The position numbers were made by a program, and so were the translations under genes. Under the pieces are notes generated by a model. That model ran no database searches and had not been told where the DNA came from. It saw nothing but the letters and a program-made list of their open reading frames with translations. A stretch of 44,104 nucleotides of DNA. Origin: Verrucomicrobiota bacterium (GTDB taxonomy: Bacteria > Chlamydiota > Chlamydiia > Chlamydiales > Rhabdochlamydiaceae). The DNA lies in the NCBI GenBank assembly GCA_018240015.1, contig JAFEGJ010000003.1:1-44104 (forward strand), written 5' to 3'. The first letter of the stretch is position 1; each line of letters opens with the position of its first letter. Shown piece after piece: positions 1 through 7,667 of the stretch.

Positions 1-50
1 GCAGCGCATTCGTAATGCGAAGGTTGTAGGTTCAAGTCCTGTCTTAGGCA
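1..50 (+). tRNA. tRNA-Thr (anticodon CGT), 3' part only
   Basis: The window opens inside a tRNA gene. An anticodon stem GCGCA/TGCGA (one mismatch at its base) encloses loop TTCGTAA with anticodon CGT, which reads ACG (Thr). A T-arm GTAGG-TTCAAGT-CCTGT follows, then the 3' acceptor strand CTTAGGC and discriminator A at 50. No CCA is encoded. The 5' half lies outside the window. The ATG of the next gene begins at the very next base. Confidence 0.9.
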
Positions 51-416
51 ATGGATAAAGATATTTTACAATATTCTGATTATGTCACCCTTGTGGTGAC
101 AGTCCCCGAGAGCCATGCAGACCAAGTTAGAGACGCTATGGGCCGCGCAGGAGCGGGACAGATGGGCCATTACTCCCATTGCAGCTTTTCTGTGAAGGGA
201 ACGGGCAGATTTTTGCCGATGGAAGGCGCAAAGCCGGCGATCGGTCATCCAGGAACGTTGGAAACGGTAGCCGAAGAAAGAATCGAAACCATTTGTGCCA
301 AAGATCGTTTAGAACAGGTGATCGCTGCTATCAAAAAAGCGCATCCTTACGAACAAACCGTCATCGATATTTATCCCGTTTATCAAATGGGTATCAAGAC
401 TCAAGGGCAGCCGTAG
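51..416 (+). CDS. Nif3/YqfO-type single-domain protein
   Basis: This 121-residue protein matches the small stand-alone form of the domain found inserted in YqfO/Nif3 proteins and related in fold to PII/CutA. Recognisable family features are VTVPESHADQVRDAMGRAGAG near the start, HYSHCSFSVKGTGRF around residues 41-54 and the C-terminal KKAHPYEQTVIDIYP. The domain is thought to bind metal or ligand; its biochemical role is unsettled. The start ATG directly abuts the tRNA-Thr 3' end, and no better in-frame start exists before residue 30, which already lies inside the conserved domain. The 3' end overlaps the convergent histidine phosphatase gene by 16 bp. Family assignment is firm, function is not. 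Confidence 0.8.
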   Translation: MDKDILQYSDYVTLVVTVPESHADQVRDAMGRAGAGQMGHYSHCSFSVKGTGRFLPMEGAKPAIGHPGTLETVAEERIETICAKDRLEQVIAAIKKAHPYEQTVIDIYPVYQMGIKTQGQP

Positions 417-967
417 GCTGTATATTTGGCCGGAAGCTCTTTCTTATCATCTTTCATGAGATTTTCAAGGCCGATGCAGAAATGGGGCGCTGAAGGGTCG
501 GAATAAGTTAATTTATAAATCAAATCGTATCGGCTGCCCGGGGGCTTGGGTATGTTAGGCCCGCGCAGGGCGGATATCAGAAGCGGAAGATGACTATGAT
601 CCCAACAGATGAGGACCATTTTTCCTTCGTAGAGAGGGTTGTTCAAGATGTCTTTGGCAATCATTTGAGGCTGCGTCGAGGTATATTCATTGTGGACGAG
701 AAGCCGGAGCTGCAGCGCGAGGGGGATCATCGTTTCTTTCCCTCTTTTTGTTATAGCTTTGAACGCATAGATAGCAGTCGGAAGACCGAACTCCAGGGTG
801 AAGGGATTTTCCTGGAAGAATACAGCCAAAGCCTGAGCACGTTCTTGTCCTTCTACGCTAAGGCCTGGCCCCATGGGAGGTTTTTCAGCGTGCCGTACGA
901 TGATGATTTGCGCAGGGGTGGCCATGAGATGGCCCATGGCAAGAAAAAGTAAGAATAAACGTTTCAT
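401..967 (-). CDS. Exported histidine phosphatase superfamily protein
   Basis: A 188-residue protein with a hydrophobic N-terminal signal (MKRLFLLFLAMGHLMATPA) followed immediately by the phosphohistidine motif IIIVRHAEKP, the hallmark of the histidine phosphatase (phosphoglycerate mutase-like) superfamily. A second conserved histidine is likely in ICWDHSHLP around residue 122. Substrate unknown. It is the last gene of the leftward MFS-mcsA-mcsB operon: its ATG overlaps the mcsB stop codon as ATGA (964-967), so translation is probably coupled. The operon position beside a protein-arginine-kinase homologue is suggestive, but the signal peptide argues for action outside the cytoplasm. An alternative is a general periplasmic phosphatase. 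Confidence 0.8.
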   Translation of the reverse strand: MKRLFLLFLAMGHLMATPAQIIIVRHAEKPPMGPGLSVEGQERAQALAVFFQENPFTLEFGLPTAIYAFKAITKRGKETMIPLALQLRLLVHNEYTSTQPQMIAKDILNNPLYEGKMVLICWDHSHLPLLISALRGPNIPKPPGSRYDLIYKLTYSDPSAPHFCIGLENLMKDDKKELPAKYTAYGCP

Positions 968-2013
968 TCTTGTATTTGCATTCCTTGCAGGCTCTTGTGG
1001 ATAAATTCAGCGCGTTTACGGGGAATTTCTTGGAAGTCGAGCGTTGTTTCTCCCAGAAGATGGGCGAGATGTCCGCGGCGGCATTGAAAGAAGATTTGGT
1101 TGATTTTTGCAGAAGAGACGTTGGTGATCCAACCCAGATCGATTCCTAATTTGATGAGGCTGAGGGCATTTAAGGCTTCTTTCGTTTGCAATTGGTAGGA
1201 GTGCACGAGAAGGCCGTAAGCACGGCTGACGTGATCTTTAATGTTGGGATCTTTTTTCTCTTTGATTTGGGAGCGGAGGGCTTTTTCAGCTGCGATGAGT
1301 TTGAACGCAAAATTTTGCAGGGACTGCATAATATTTTCCTCGGTCAGACCCAGTGTATATTGATTGCGTAGTAGGAGAATATCTCCGACGAGTTCATCAA
1401 CCGGGCCCTCGAAGCTCATGGGTAAAATATCTTCGTCTTTTTGCGTCAGTAGCTCGGGGAGTTTTCCTGAGCGGATGAGGGCGGGAAGATGGAGGAAGAA
1501 AGTTACAATAAGGCCTGTGCCGCACTCGGTGGGATCTGAGGTGAGATAACCAAATTTGGGCGAGAATGCAAAGTCGAGATTTTTTCCTATTTCGGATTCC
1601 AGGCGGCTCAATTTTGTCCAGGCGTCGGTTGGACTGCTTTGAACATCGAGCCAGTGGAGTTGGAGATGGTTTTTGATGTTGCAAAGCGCGAGTAGTTGTC
1701 CACTAGAGTCTATAGCAAATCCTTGTCCATCGGTGGCATTTTGGAAGCTTCCTTGGCAGAGAAAATGCTCAAAGAGAAACTCCCTATCGAGGGCGGATGT
1801 TTGATCGGCGGGAAGAAAAGTGGCATCGAACTTCGTCAGAGTTTGCTGCAGGGACTGCAAAAGACCAGAAGTTTGTGGTGGCACCAATTTTGAAGGAAAC
1901 TTGTACCTCGCAAAATTACGCAGCAGCGAGAGCGATGTCGCGAGCCAGATCGGGTTTTGATCTTTTTCCCATGGTGTATGCTCGAGAATATTAGAGGGAA
2001 GTTTAGCTGGCAT
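964..2013 (-). CDS. mcsB: McsB-like protein-arginine kinase homologue, catalytic residues replaced
   Basis: A 349-residue homologue of the guanidino-kinase family protein McsB. The order of conserved blocks is kept: RNFARYKFP near the N-terminus, DREFLFEHFL, DFAFSPKFGYLTSDPTECGTGL around residues 147-167, NQYTLGLTEENI, and the C-terminal LIKLGIDLGWI. In Bacillus McsB the first block reads SSRIRLARN (ATP-binding arginines) and the active-site cysteine lies in CPTNVGTG. Here the blocks read ATSLSLLRN and DPTECGTG, so two arginines and the cysteine are absent and Asp160 sits at the cysteine position. From memory, Chlamydia McsB homologues show similar loss. A regulatory or chaperone-like role with McsA is likelier than kinase activity. 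I prefer ATG 2013 over GTG 2025; it overlaps mcsA by 11 bp. Confidence 0.85.
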   Translation of the reverse strand: MPAKLPSNILEHTPWEKDQNPIWLATSLSLLRNFARYKFPSKLVPPQTSGLLQSLQQTLTKFDATFLPADQTSALDREFLFEHFLCQGSFQNATDGQGFAIDSSGQLLALCNIKNHLQLHWLDVQSSPTDAWTKLSRLESEIGKNLDFAFSPKFGYLTSDPTECGTGLIVTFFLHLPALIRSGKLPELLTQKDEDILPMSFEGPVDELVGDILLLRNQYTLGLTEENIMQSLQNFAFKLIAAEKALRSQIKEKKDPNIKDHVSRAYGLLVHSYQLQTKEALNALSLIKLGIDLGWITNVSSAKINQIFFQCRRGHLAHLLGETTLDFQEIPRKRAEFIHKSLQGMQIQE

Positions 2014-2515
2014 TTTTATTTTCACTTAGGGCTTTAATTTGATCGCGTAGCCATGCGGCTTGTTCATAGTTTTCACGCTTCAACGCTTCATTGAGAGCTT
2101 CGTTGAGAGAGGCGAGGCGCGAAGAAAGGGTGATGTCGTGGGGTTTGTCAGGCGACTTACCAATATGGATGGCTTGCAGCCTTTTTGCGGTAAGTTTTTG
2201 GCTGAGCGTTGAAGGGATAGCTTTTGATTCGATGAGCTCACCGATCAGAAAATCGGCAAAAACAGCATAGCATTCAGCGCACCCCAGGGGCTCACCGCGG
2301 GTGACGGCTTCGAGAGGAGTTCCGCAATTTCCACAACAAAGGGTGCTTTCTTTTCCGATCTGCTCACCTTTACCAGGTTCTCCGTGGAGTTTGGCTTGCA
2401 AGACAGGGCAGTCGGCGCACATCTCGGTGCAGATGACAGAGTCATCGACGATTTCTTTATAGGTGACTTTCACCGGTTTTTTACATTGGCTGCATTCGAC
2501 GGGTCGGTCTGGCAT
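2003..2515 (-). CDS. mcsA: McsA-like zinc-binding protein with UVR motif
   Basis: A 170-residue protein with three cysteine-pair elements: ECSQCKKPV at the N-terminus, CTEMCADC around residues 30-35 and LCCGNCG...GCAECYAVF around 59-85. A C-terminal UVR segment (LNEALNEALKRENYEQAAWLRDQIKAL) of the kind found in UvrB/UvrC and Clp partners follows. This is the architecture of McsA, the activator of McsB in Firmicutes. It lies directly upstream of and overlaps mcsB, as in other chlamydiae. The cysteines are intact, in contrast to the partner's lost catalytic residues. Confidence 0.88.
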   Translation of the reverse strand: MPDRPVECSQCKKPVKVTYKEIVDDSVICTEMCADCPVLQAKLHGEPGKGEQIGKESTLCCGNCGTPLEAVTRGEPLGCAECYAVFADFLIGELIESKAIPSTLSQKLTAKRLQAIHIGKSPDKPHDITLSSRLASLNEALNEALKRENYEQAAWLRDQIKALSENKNAS

Positions 2516-2524
2516 AATTCGATA

Positions 2525-3709
2525 CTATTCAGTTTCAGTTTCTGTGGAAAGAGAAATTTGTCGTTCAATTTTCAGCACGCATCCCAAACAAATAAAAAAG
2601 GAAATTCCCATGATGCAAAGGGCAGGAATGTAGGCGCCTCCGAGTCCCTTGACGATGAACCCTGCGAGCATCGGTCCTAAGTTGCCGATGCACCACGCAA
2701 ATCCCATGAGGAAGGCGGAGATGGTGCTGGGACTGTCGGGAACGAGGTGGTTGCCCCATGAAATGATGATGGGGTTAATGGTTCCCACGAACGCTCCGAG
2801 GGTTAGCAATAGTAAAATGGCGCTGAGCGATGACAATGCCGGCTGAAAAAGAAAAAGATAGAGCAGACAAATGGAAAAGGCCAGGACGGTGATGAGCACT
2901 TTTCTATGGCCGAGGCGGTCGCACAAAAATCCCGCGGGTATGAGCGCAAAAGCGGCACCTAAGATAAAACAGAGGTGTCCACCACCAAAGCAAAACCACG
3001 AGTGACATCCTCGTAGCGAAAGAACGTCAGGGAGCAGAAACATAAAGGACATGACGATCGCTTGGTTGGATACTTGAGAAATGTAGAGAAGGCTCAAAGG
3101 TCTTCGCAAATGGGGGTTCGACGAAAAGACGCTGCGCAGCGACTGCATGGGCCGCGAAGAGCGGATGTCGGGGAAGCGATAGAATAAGACCAAACTGGCC
3201 ACAGCAAAAAGTGGCATGAGAAGGTGAAGGATATGACCGGTCGATGTGAGAAGCGAGCTAAAAACGAGTTGCGATACGGCCAGACCGATCGATCCGCCTG
3301 AGGCAAAGAAAAGAATGGTTTTTCCTTTGGAAGATCTCGATAGGCTGCTTGCGAGCCCAGCTGCCGCGGGGTGGAACGCTCCGGATCCGAGAGTGAGCAG
3401 GAGCAAGACAAAGAAATATCCGATGATGCTGCTGCAAAATGTGATCCAAACGATGGAGGAGGCTAAAACAAGACCTATAATTAAAATCTTCTTTCTGTGC
3501 CCTCGATCGCACAGCTGGCCAAAGAAGATTTGAAGGCTTTCTCCCATGAATCCTGTGACTCCTGCAATGAGTCCCGCCGTGGCGACATCGATAGCTGCCA
3601 TCGTCTTATATATGGGCCAAATGCCTGTAAAAAAATCGACAAAGAGGTGGCTGATCCATAAAAGAAATAGACTTTTCTTCAGATAAGCATTTGGCAAAGG
3701 AAGGTTCAT
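2525..3709 (-). CDS. MFS transporter, fosmidomycin-resistance (Fsr)-like
   Basis: A 394-residue membrane protein with about twelve hydrophobic segments. The loop QLCDRGHRKKILIIG between TM2 and TM3 and its second-half counterpart CDRLGHRKVLI are the MFS signature. The block LGSGAFHPAAAGLASSL around residues 96-112 resembles the GxxxFHP region of Fsr-type drug exporters. Substrate is unknown; drug or metabolite export is likely. It is the first gene of the leftward operon with mcsA 9 bp downstream. The start ATG at 3709 is followed upstream by an AT-rich intergenic region shared with the divergent small-protein genes. Confidence 0.82.
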   Translation of the reverse strand: MNLPLPNAYLKKSLFLLWISHLFVDFFTGIWPIYKTMAAIDVATAGLIAGVTGFMGESLQIFFGQLCDRGHRKKILIIGLVLASSIVWITFCSSIIGYFFVLLLLTLGSGAFHPAAAGLASSLSRSSKGKTILFFASGGSIGLAVSQLVFSSLLTSTGHILHLLMPLFAVASLVLFYRFPDIRSSRPMQSLRSVFSSNPHLRRPLSLLYISQVSNQAIVMSFMFLLPDVLSLRGCHSWFCFGGGHLCFILGAAFALIPAGFLCDRLGHRKVLITVLAFSICLLYLFLFQPALSSLSAILLLLTLGAFVGTINPIIISWGNHLVPDSPSTISAFLMGFAWCIGNLGPMLAGFIVKGLGGAYIPALCIMGISFFICLGCVLKIERQISLSTETETE

Positions 3710-3816
3710 TACTTATCTCTATAAAATAAAGAAATTTTTTGTCTAGTCCTGAGAACGTAGACATAAAAAAGCGAGGCTAATATATTCGGAATAAGGATAA
3801 TTTTTTAGGGAGATTT

Positions 3817-4143
3817 ATGAAAAAAAATATTTTATCTGCTTTTGTTTTTCTTTGCTGCGCTACGATGCTACTGGGGCAGCCACCTTCAACGCCTACTGGT
3901 GATTGTTCGAGCATGTCTGGGGATATTCAAGCGTTTGCGGCTAAGCTTAGCCCCAGCAATAAGATGATGTTTTGTGGAAAGTTCAATGATGCCCAGCGCG
4001 GCTCAGCCATGCAAATGACGGGCCAAATGGATTCATCGGGAATGGTGATGATGTCCCCCGATCAAGCCGTAGACAAAGTGGCGAAAGATAACAACTTAAC
4101 AACTCCGGGTAAAGCTCCAGCGGGCTGCCCCGTGAAACCATAA
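3817..4143 (+). CDS. Small exported cysteine-containing protein, paralogue 1
   Basis: A 108-residue protein with a signal peptide (MKKNILSAFVFLCCATMLLG). The mature part contains QAFAAKLSPSNKMMFCGKF, then methionine-rich MQMTGQMDSSGMVMMSPDQAVDKVAKDN and a short tail ending CPVKP. It has no family I recognise. It is clearly related to the next gene: QAF[AS]AKLS, a hydrophobic-F-C position, an A-M-x-x-T segment and A[VD]..V[AM]KD align. A strong Shine-Dalgarno AGGGAG lies 5 bases before ATG. Three cysteines in the mature region suggest disulfides in the periplasm or outer membrane. Confidence 0.75.
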   Translation: MKKNILSAFVFLCCATMLLGQPPSTPTGDCSSMSGDIQAFAAKLSPSNKMMFCGKFNDAQRGSAMQMTGQMDSSGMVMMSPDQAVDKVAKDNNLTTPGKAPAGCPVKP

Positions 4144-4154
4144 GGAGATAAACA

Positions 4155-4457
4155 ATGAAAATGTACCTATTAATTCTGGGCGCTGTCTTAACGGCAGGGC
4201 TTCAAGCTGATGGTTGCTGTGGCAAATCAGATGCGACTTGTTCTGCAAGCAATCTTTCCACAGATGAGCAGGCGTTTTCAGCGAAGCTCAGCGAGCGTCA
4301 AAAGAAACTCTTTTGCATGATGAGCGCAGAGCAGCGAAAAGCGGCGATGAAAGCGACCGCAGACCCTGCCCTCACAGCTGACGGTGCCGTAGACAACGTT
4401 ATGAAAGATCAACGCGTCTCTGTCCAACCCGACGAAGCAAAAACCGAAGTTCGTTAA
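4155..4457 (+). CDS. Small exported cysteine-containing protein, paralogue 2
   Basis: A 100-residue protein following its paralogue by 11 bp, with an excellent ribosome binding site (AAGGAGAT, 6 bases before ATG). A signal peptide (MKMYLLILGAVLTAGLQADG) precedes a cysteine-rich start of the mature protein (CCGKSDATC). The segment QAFSAKLSERQKKLFCMMSAEQRKAAMKAT is shared in pattern with the upstream gene. The two genes look like a tandem duplication forming a two-gene operon. Function unknown; an envelope protein is the safest description. Confidence 0.75.
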   Translation: MKMYLLILGAVLTAGLQADGCCGKSDATCSASNLSTDEQAFSAKLSERQKKLFCMMSAEQRKAAMKATADPALTADGAVDNVMKDQRVSVQPDEAKTEVR

Positions 4458-4480
4458 TTTCTTCGTCTTCTGGTGAAGCC

Positions 4481-4498
4481 CCGGCTCGAGAGGGCCGG
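4481..4498 (+). terminator. GC-rich hairpin after the small-protein operon
   Basis: CCGGCTC (4481-4487) pairs with GGGCCGG (4492-4498) around the loop GAGA, with one G-U pair. No U-run follows, so it is either a poor intrinsic terminator or a simple 3' stabilising hairpin. It sits just before the inverted-repeat element. Confidence 0.35.
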
Positions 4499-4501
4499 TG
4501 G

Positions 4502-4671
4502 TTAAGGAACCTCTGGACAAGTCATTCGCCGAATCGTGCCGCCAATTTTCTCGAATACTCGATTTTTCGAACTCGCTAACATTCTCCATGTTAGCTGCGT
4601 TCTCCAAAATCATCGTCTTCGAAAAATTGACTAGCAATCTTCAACAAAGCACTTGTCCAGAGGCTCCTTAA
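4502..4671. repeat. 170-bp palindromic MITE-like element
   Basis: The stretch is bounded by 21-bp terminal inverted repeats, 4502-4522 and 4651-4671, which match at 20 of 21 positions (core CCTCTGGACAAGT / ACTTGTCCAGAGG). Inner inverted repeats include a perfect hairpin GCTAACA...TGTTAGC near 4575-4595 and TTTTTCGA...TCGAAAAA flanking it. The outer bases TTAA occur at both ends and could be target duplication. No open reading frame of note is inside. The form is that of a non-autonomous transposable element; the parent transposase is not in this window. Confidence 0.7.
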
Positions 4672-4716
4672 AAAAAGAACTGAGTTCATTCAAGCGGGCA
4701 CATTTAGCACTTCTTT

Positions 4717-5751
4717 CTATTTTGAAAAAAGCTCGGCCTCAATTTCTTCTACTGTTGGTAAGCTTCCTTTCAAATTTTCCGGCAACGACTCCATGATTTT
4801 TGTTTCATAGCTTGCTACGCCGATTGGCTTGAAGTTGTCTCTAAGGGCATATTCCACAACAATGCGATCCTTTGTTTTACATAAAATCATGCCGATAGTG
4901 GGTTGGTCTCCAGGATGACGAAGTAAGTCATCGACTGCGGAAAGATAAAAACTCATTTGTCCTGCATCTCTTGGATCAAAATCGTTCGCCTTGAGTTCAA
5001 CAATGATATAGCAACGGAGCTTCATGTGATAGAACAAGAGATCTATTGAATATTCTTTGTCCGATACTTCTAGGGTGTACTGCCTTCCAATAAACGCAAA
5101 CCCTTGCCCAAGCTCCATCAAAAATTTCTGAATATGGTCAATTAAACCCTGCTCTAGTTCCTGTTCCCGATATTTCTTATCCAGAGCTAAAAAAGAAAAA
5201 TTATACGGATCTTTGAGCGTTTGTTCAGCCAAATCCGATTGAAGTTCTGGAAGGGTTCTTTTGAAATTATTAATGGCCCTTCCTTGCCGACTGTGTAGTT
5301 TGGACTCAATCCAATTAACCAGCATATTACGGCTCCACCCATTTGCAAGGGTTTGCTCTGCATACCATAACCGTAATTTGATCGTTTCTACCTTTTGCAA
5401 AAGGACGATGTTGTGGCCCCAGGGAATTTGTGAAACAGCTGTTTCAGAAATACCATCTGGATAACTTTCAGCAAATTGGCGCATAAAATAAAGATTCCGA
5501 TAGGAGAATCCTGATATGTCTGGAAATGAAGTGTTTATATCATTTGCAACTCTATCAATTGTCTTTGCGCCCCATCCTTCTTCGGCTATTTTTTTCGTAA
5601 GATTCTTACCAATGCGCCAATAAAGGCTGGTGAGCTCTTTTGTAACGGAAAGAGCCGCGCGAAGTTGGGTCTCCGAAATGTCAATTTTTATTTGATTTAG
5701 AAAATTTATATATTGGTCCATATCTATGGTAGCTAACTGTTCAGAGCTCAT
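4717..5751 (-). CDS. PDDEXK nuclease-domain protein, DUF1016/YhcG type
   Basis: A 344-residue protein of the YhcG (DUF1016) family. The N-terminal helical half contains LYWRIGKNLTKKIAEEGWGAKTIDRVANDI and FSYRNLYFMRQFAESYP. The C-terminal half carries the restriction-endonuclease-like core: SIDLLFYHMKLRCYIIVELKAND, with the D and E-x-K residues around 235-255. Members are widespread on mobile regions and are thought to act on nucleic acids; the exact role is unproven. Its AT-rich composition and position beside the MITE-like element at 4502-4671 suggest horizontal acquisition. It appears intact, with no obvious partner gene. Confidence 0.85.
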   Translation of the reverse strand: MSSEQLATIDMDQYINFLNQIKIDISETQLRAALSVTKELTSLYWRIGKNLTKKIAEEGWGAKTIDRVANDINTSFPDISGFSYRNLYFMRQFAESYPDGISETAVSQIPWGHNIVLLQKVETIKLRLWYAEQTLANGWSRNMLVNWIESKLHSRQGRAINNFKRTLPELQSDLAEQTLKDPYNFSFLALDKKYREQELEQGLIDHIQKFLMELGQGFAFIGRQYTLEVSDKEYSIDLLFYHMKLRCYIIVELKANDFDPRDAGQMSFYLSAVDDLLRHPGDQPTIGMILCKTKDRIVVEYALRDNFKPIGVASYETKIMESLPENLKGSLPTVEEIEAELFSK

Positions 5752-5871
5752 AAAACCTTGAGAGTGTGTTTAAAATTTATACTATTTTGCATGAAATGAC
5801 TTCTTATTGCAAATAATTAGAAAAAATTTCGATCAAACAATCATGAACGACTACTGCGAAATCGGATCTAT

Positions 5872-6696
5872 TTACATGGCGTGGTAGGTGAAGAAGAGCA
5901 TGTGGACGAAGTTGAGGGTGAAGTGGCAGAGTATGCTGCTTTCGATCATTTTCGTGTATTGATAGATCGAGCCGTAGAGAAGACCTGCTAAGAAGACAAA
6001 GCCGAGTAGGGAAAAAGAAGCGGTCCATTTCACATGACAGAGTGTGAAAAAAATAGAGGTCAGCACTACGGCGCCTATGTGACCTTTTGCGCCTTTGCCA
6101 AACCTGTTGAAAAGCTCTTCTTGGACAAAACCTCGGAAAAATCCTTCTTCAGCGGCGGAAACGAGGATGAGGTTGGATGCGAGACGAAGAAACAGGTGTG
6201 AAGGCCATTTAGGCTGCCAAGAGACGGGCCCGGCTAGCATCGCAAGGCCGATCATGAGTCCAATGCCGAGTACGACCAGGGGAATGGTTTTGAGGGCCAT
6301 CTCGGACCATTGCGCGCGTGAGCGGAGTAGGGGGAGATTGAGCGCGAGAACAAAGAAGCCCGCGAAGGGAGCATCAAAATTGATCCAAAAATGGTTGGTG
6401 ATTTTCCAATTATGAAAACCAGGGATCCAATGGAAGATAAGGGCGGTAGAAATAAATGCGGCGATGCCAAAGGCGACCCAACGCTGCAATCCTGCGACGC
6501 CTTTTTTGAACCAAAATTGGATCAGTAGAAGGGTGACAATGGGGATCAGCGCAAATGGATCGATGGTTTTGGTTTGGAGGGCCAGGCTGAGGGCGATAAC
6601 GAGAAAGCTTCCCCATAGCCATGCGGACTTGTGAATCCACAGGCTGAGGAAAGCCATTCCGAAAGCAAGATAGGTCAGTGCTTGCAGATCAATCAT
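5872..6696 (-). CDS. CPBP (CAAX/Abi) family intramembrane protease
   Basis: A 274-residue polytopic membrane protein with about eight hydrophobic segments. It carries the CPBP motifs in order: SAAEEGFFRGFVQEEL (EExxxR), FFTLCHVKW (FxxxH) and a terminal ILCHFTLNFVH. The family includes CAAX prenyl endopeptidase Rce1 and bacterial proteases. The substrate here is unknown. Its ATG overlaps the stop codon of the upstream outer-membrane-protein gene by one base (TAATG), placing it last in the polysaccharide-export operon, where it may process or assist an envelope component. Confidence 0.85.
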   Translation of the reverse strand: MIDLQALTYLAFGMAFLSLWIHKSAWLWGSFLVIALSLALQTKTIDPFALIPIVTLLLIQFWFKKGVAGLQRWVAFGIAAFISTALIFHWIPGFHNWKITNHFWINFDAPFAGFFVLALNLPLLRSRAQWSEMALKTIPLVVLGIGLMIGLAMLAGPVSWQPKWPSHLFLRLASNLILVSAAEEGFFRGFVQEELFNRFGKGAKGHIGAVVLTSIFFTLCHVKWTASFSLLGFVFLAGLLYGSIYQYTKMIESSILCHFTLNFVHMLFFTYHAM

Positions 6697-7667
6697 TAGA
6701 AATAAAAGTTCACGGCAGCAACCCAGCTGATGAATTGCTCGGTATTGCGGCCGGCAAATACGATCCAGGGACCGGCGATGATACCGATGTCAGAACTCCA
6801 GTTGTATTCAATTGCAGGGGCTACGCTAAAGTTTTCGGAAGAGGGGCCACCCGGTGCAATAGGGCTGCCTTTTTTGCCCGAGAACCGCGTTTTATTGGAA
6901 TGGACGTAGAGGAGGTCCATCGCATAGACCCAATTTTGAGTAAAGGAGTATTCCATTGCGGCAGCAACTACGAGTTGGTTTCCTGGATAAACGGTTCCCC
7001 GTGTTTTATGGGTGCCTCCATAGGCGCTGATGCCGCGGACGTGGACGGGCGTCGGGATCACGTAGTTAACAAAGACGCGGGTAGATAGGTAGTGAGCACC
7101 TTTGATGTAGAAGAGCTCAGAAAAAACGAGACCGAATTGAGGATTCCAAGAACCGGTGCCGCCGATATCTGTGCCATTTTTTTCCGGATCGAGGCGATCG
7201 TATTTTCCAATCGGCGCTGTCGCTTGCATGCGGAGTTTGAGTTTAGGAACATGGCGGTTGTTTTCGTCAGCATAAAGCTGGTAAGCAAGGCCAAAAGGCA
7301 TGTCGAGCACGCGCCACATATGCTGGCCTTGTTTCTTGTTGTAGGCAAATTGTGGGGTCAGATCGAGCTCGAGTTTGTTATAGATGCCCGATTGGATGAA
7401 GTTTTGTGATAACAGTTGGTTGCCATGGGGAATAGAAAAGCTATGCCAATGGCTATTAAATTTATTGCGTGTTTGAGTCCAATAAATGTAGGGTTCGAAG
7501 TTCACGTGGCCATAGGGAACTACCTGCGCGGAAGGTGTGAGGAGAGGACCCGTGAACCACGGTTCGGACTCTTCTGGGGGAGGAGATGGGACGAATTCAA
7601 CGGTTTCGCGCGCTTCGATCAAGCTAAGCGACAGTAGTGAGAGAAATGCGGGGATGATCTTTTTCAT
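6696..7667 (-). CDS. Outer-membrane beta-barrel-like protein
   Basis: A 323-residue protein starting at ATG 7667, chosen because a signal peptide (MKKIIPAFLSLLSLSLIEA) starts there, AGAGG lies upstream, and the ATG overlaps the previous gene's stop as ATGA. The mature region has alternating short hydrophobic/aromatic strands, many Tyr/Trp/Asn and a C-terminal ...VAAVNFYF ending in phenylalanine, as for Bam-inserted barrels. No specific family is certain; it resembles transporter-like barrels of about twelve strands. Its place between a Wzz-like protein and a protease in a polysaccharide operon suggests an envelope or export role. Confidence 0.7.
   Translation of the reverse strand: MKKIIPAFLSLLSLSLIEARETVEFVPSPPPEESEPWFTGPLLTPSAQVVPYGHVNFEPYIYWTQTRNKFNSHWHSFSIPHGNQLLSQNFIQSGIYNKLELDLTPQFAYNKKQGQHMWRVLDMPFGLAYQLYADENNRHVPKLKLRMQATAPIGKYDRLDPEKNGTDIGGTGSWNPQFGLVFSELFYIKGAHYLSTRVFVNYVIPTPVHVRGISAYGGTHKTRGTVYPGNQLVVAAAMEYSFTQNWVYAMDLLYVHSNKTRFSGKKGSPIAPGGPSSENFSVAPAIEYNWSSDIGIIAGPWIVFAGRNTEQFISWVAAVNFYF

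Noticed and set aside
590-952. Open frame of 120 codons on the plus strand
   Set aside because: It lies wholly inside the histidine phosphatase gene on the other strand and has no recognisable motif or ribosome binding site.
4717-5751. DUF1016 gene as part of a restriction-modification system
   Set aside because: No methyltransferase or specificity gene is adjacent, so it stands alone.
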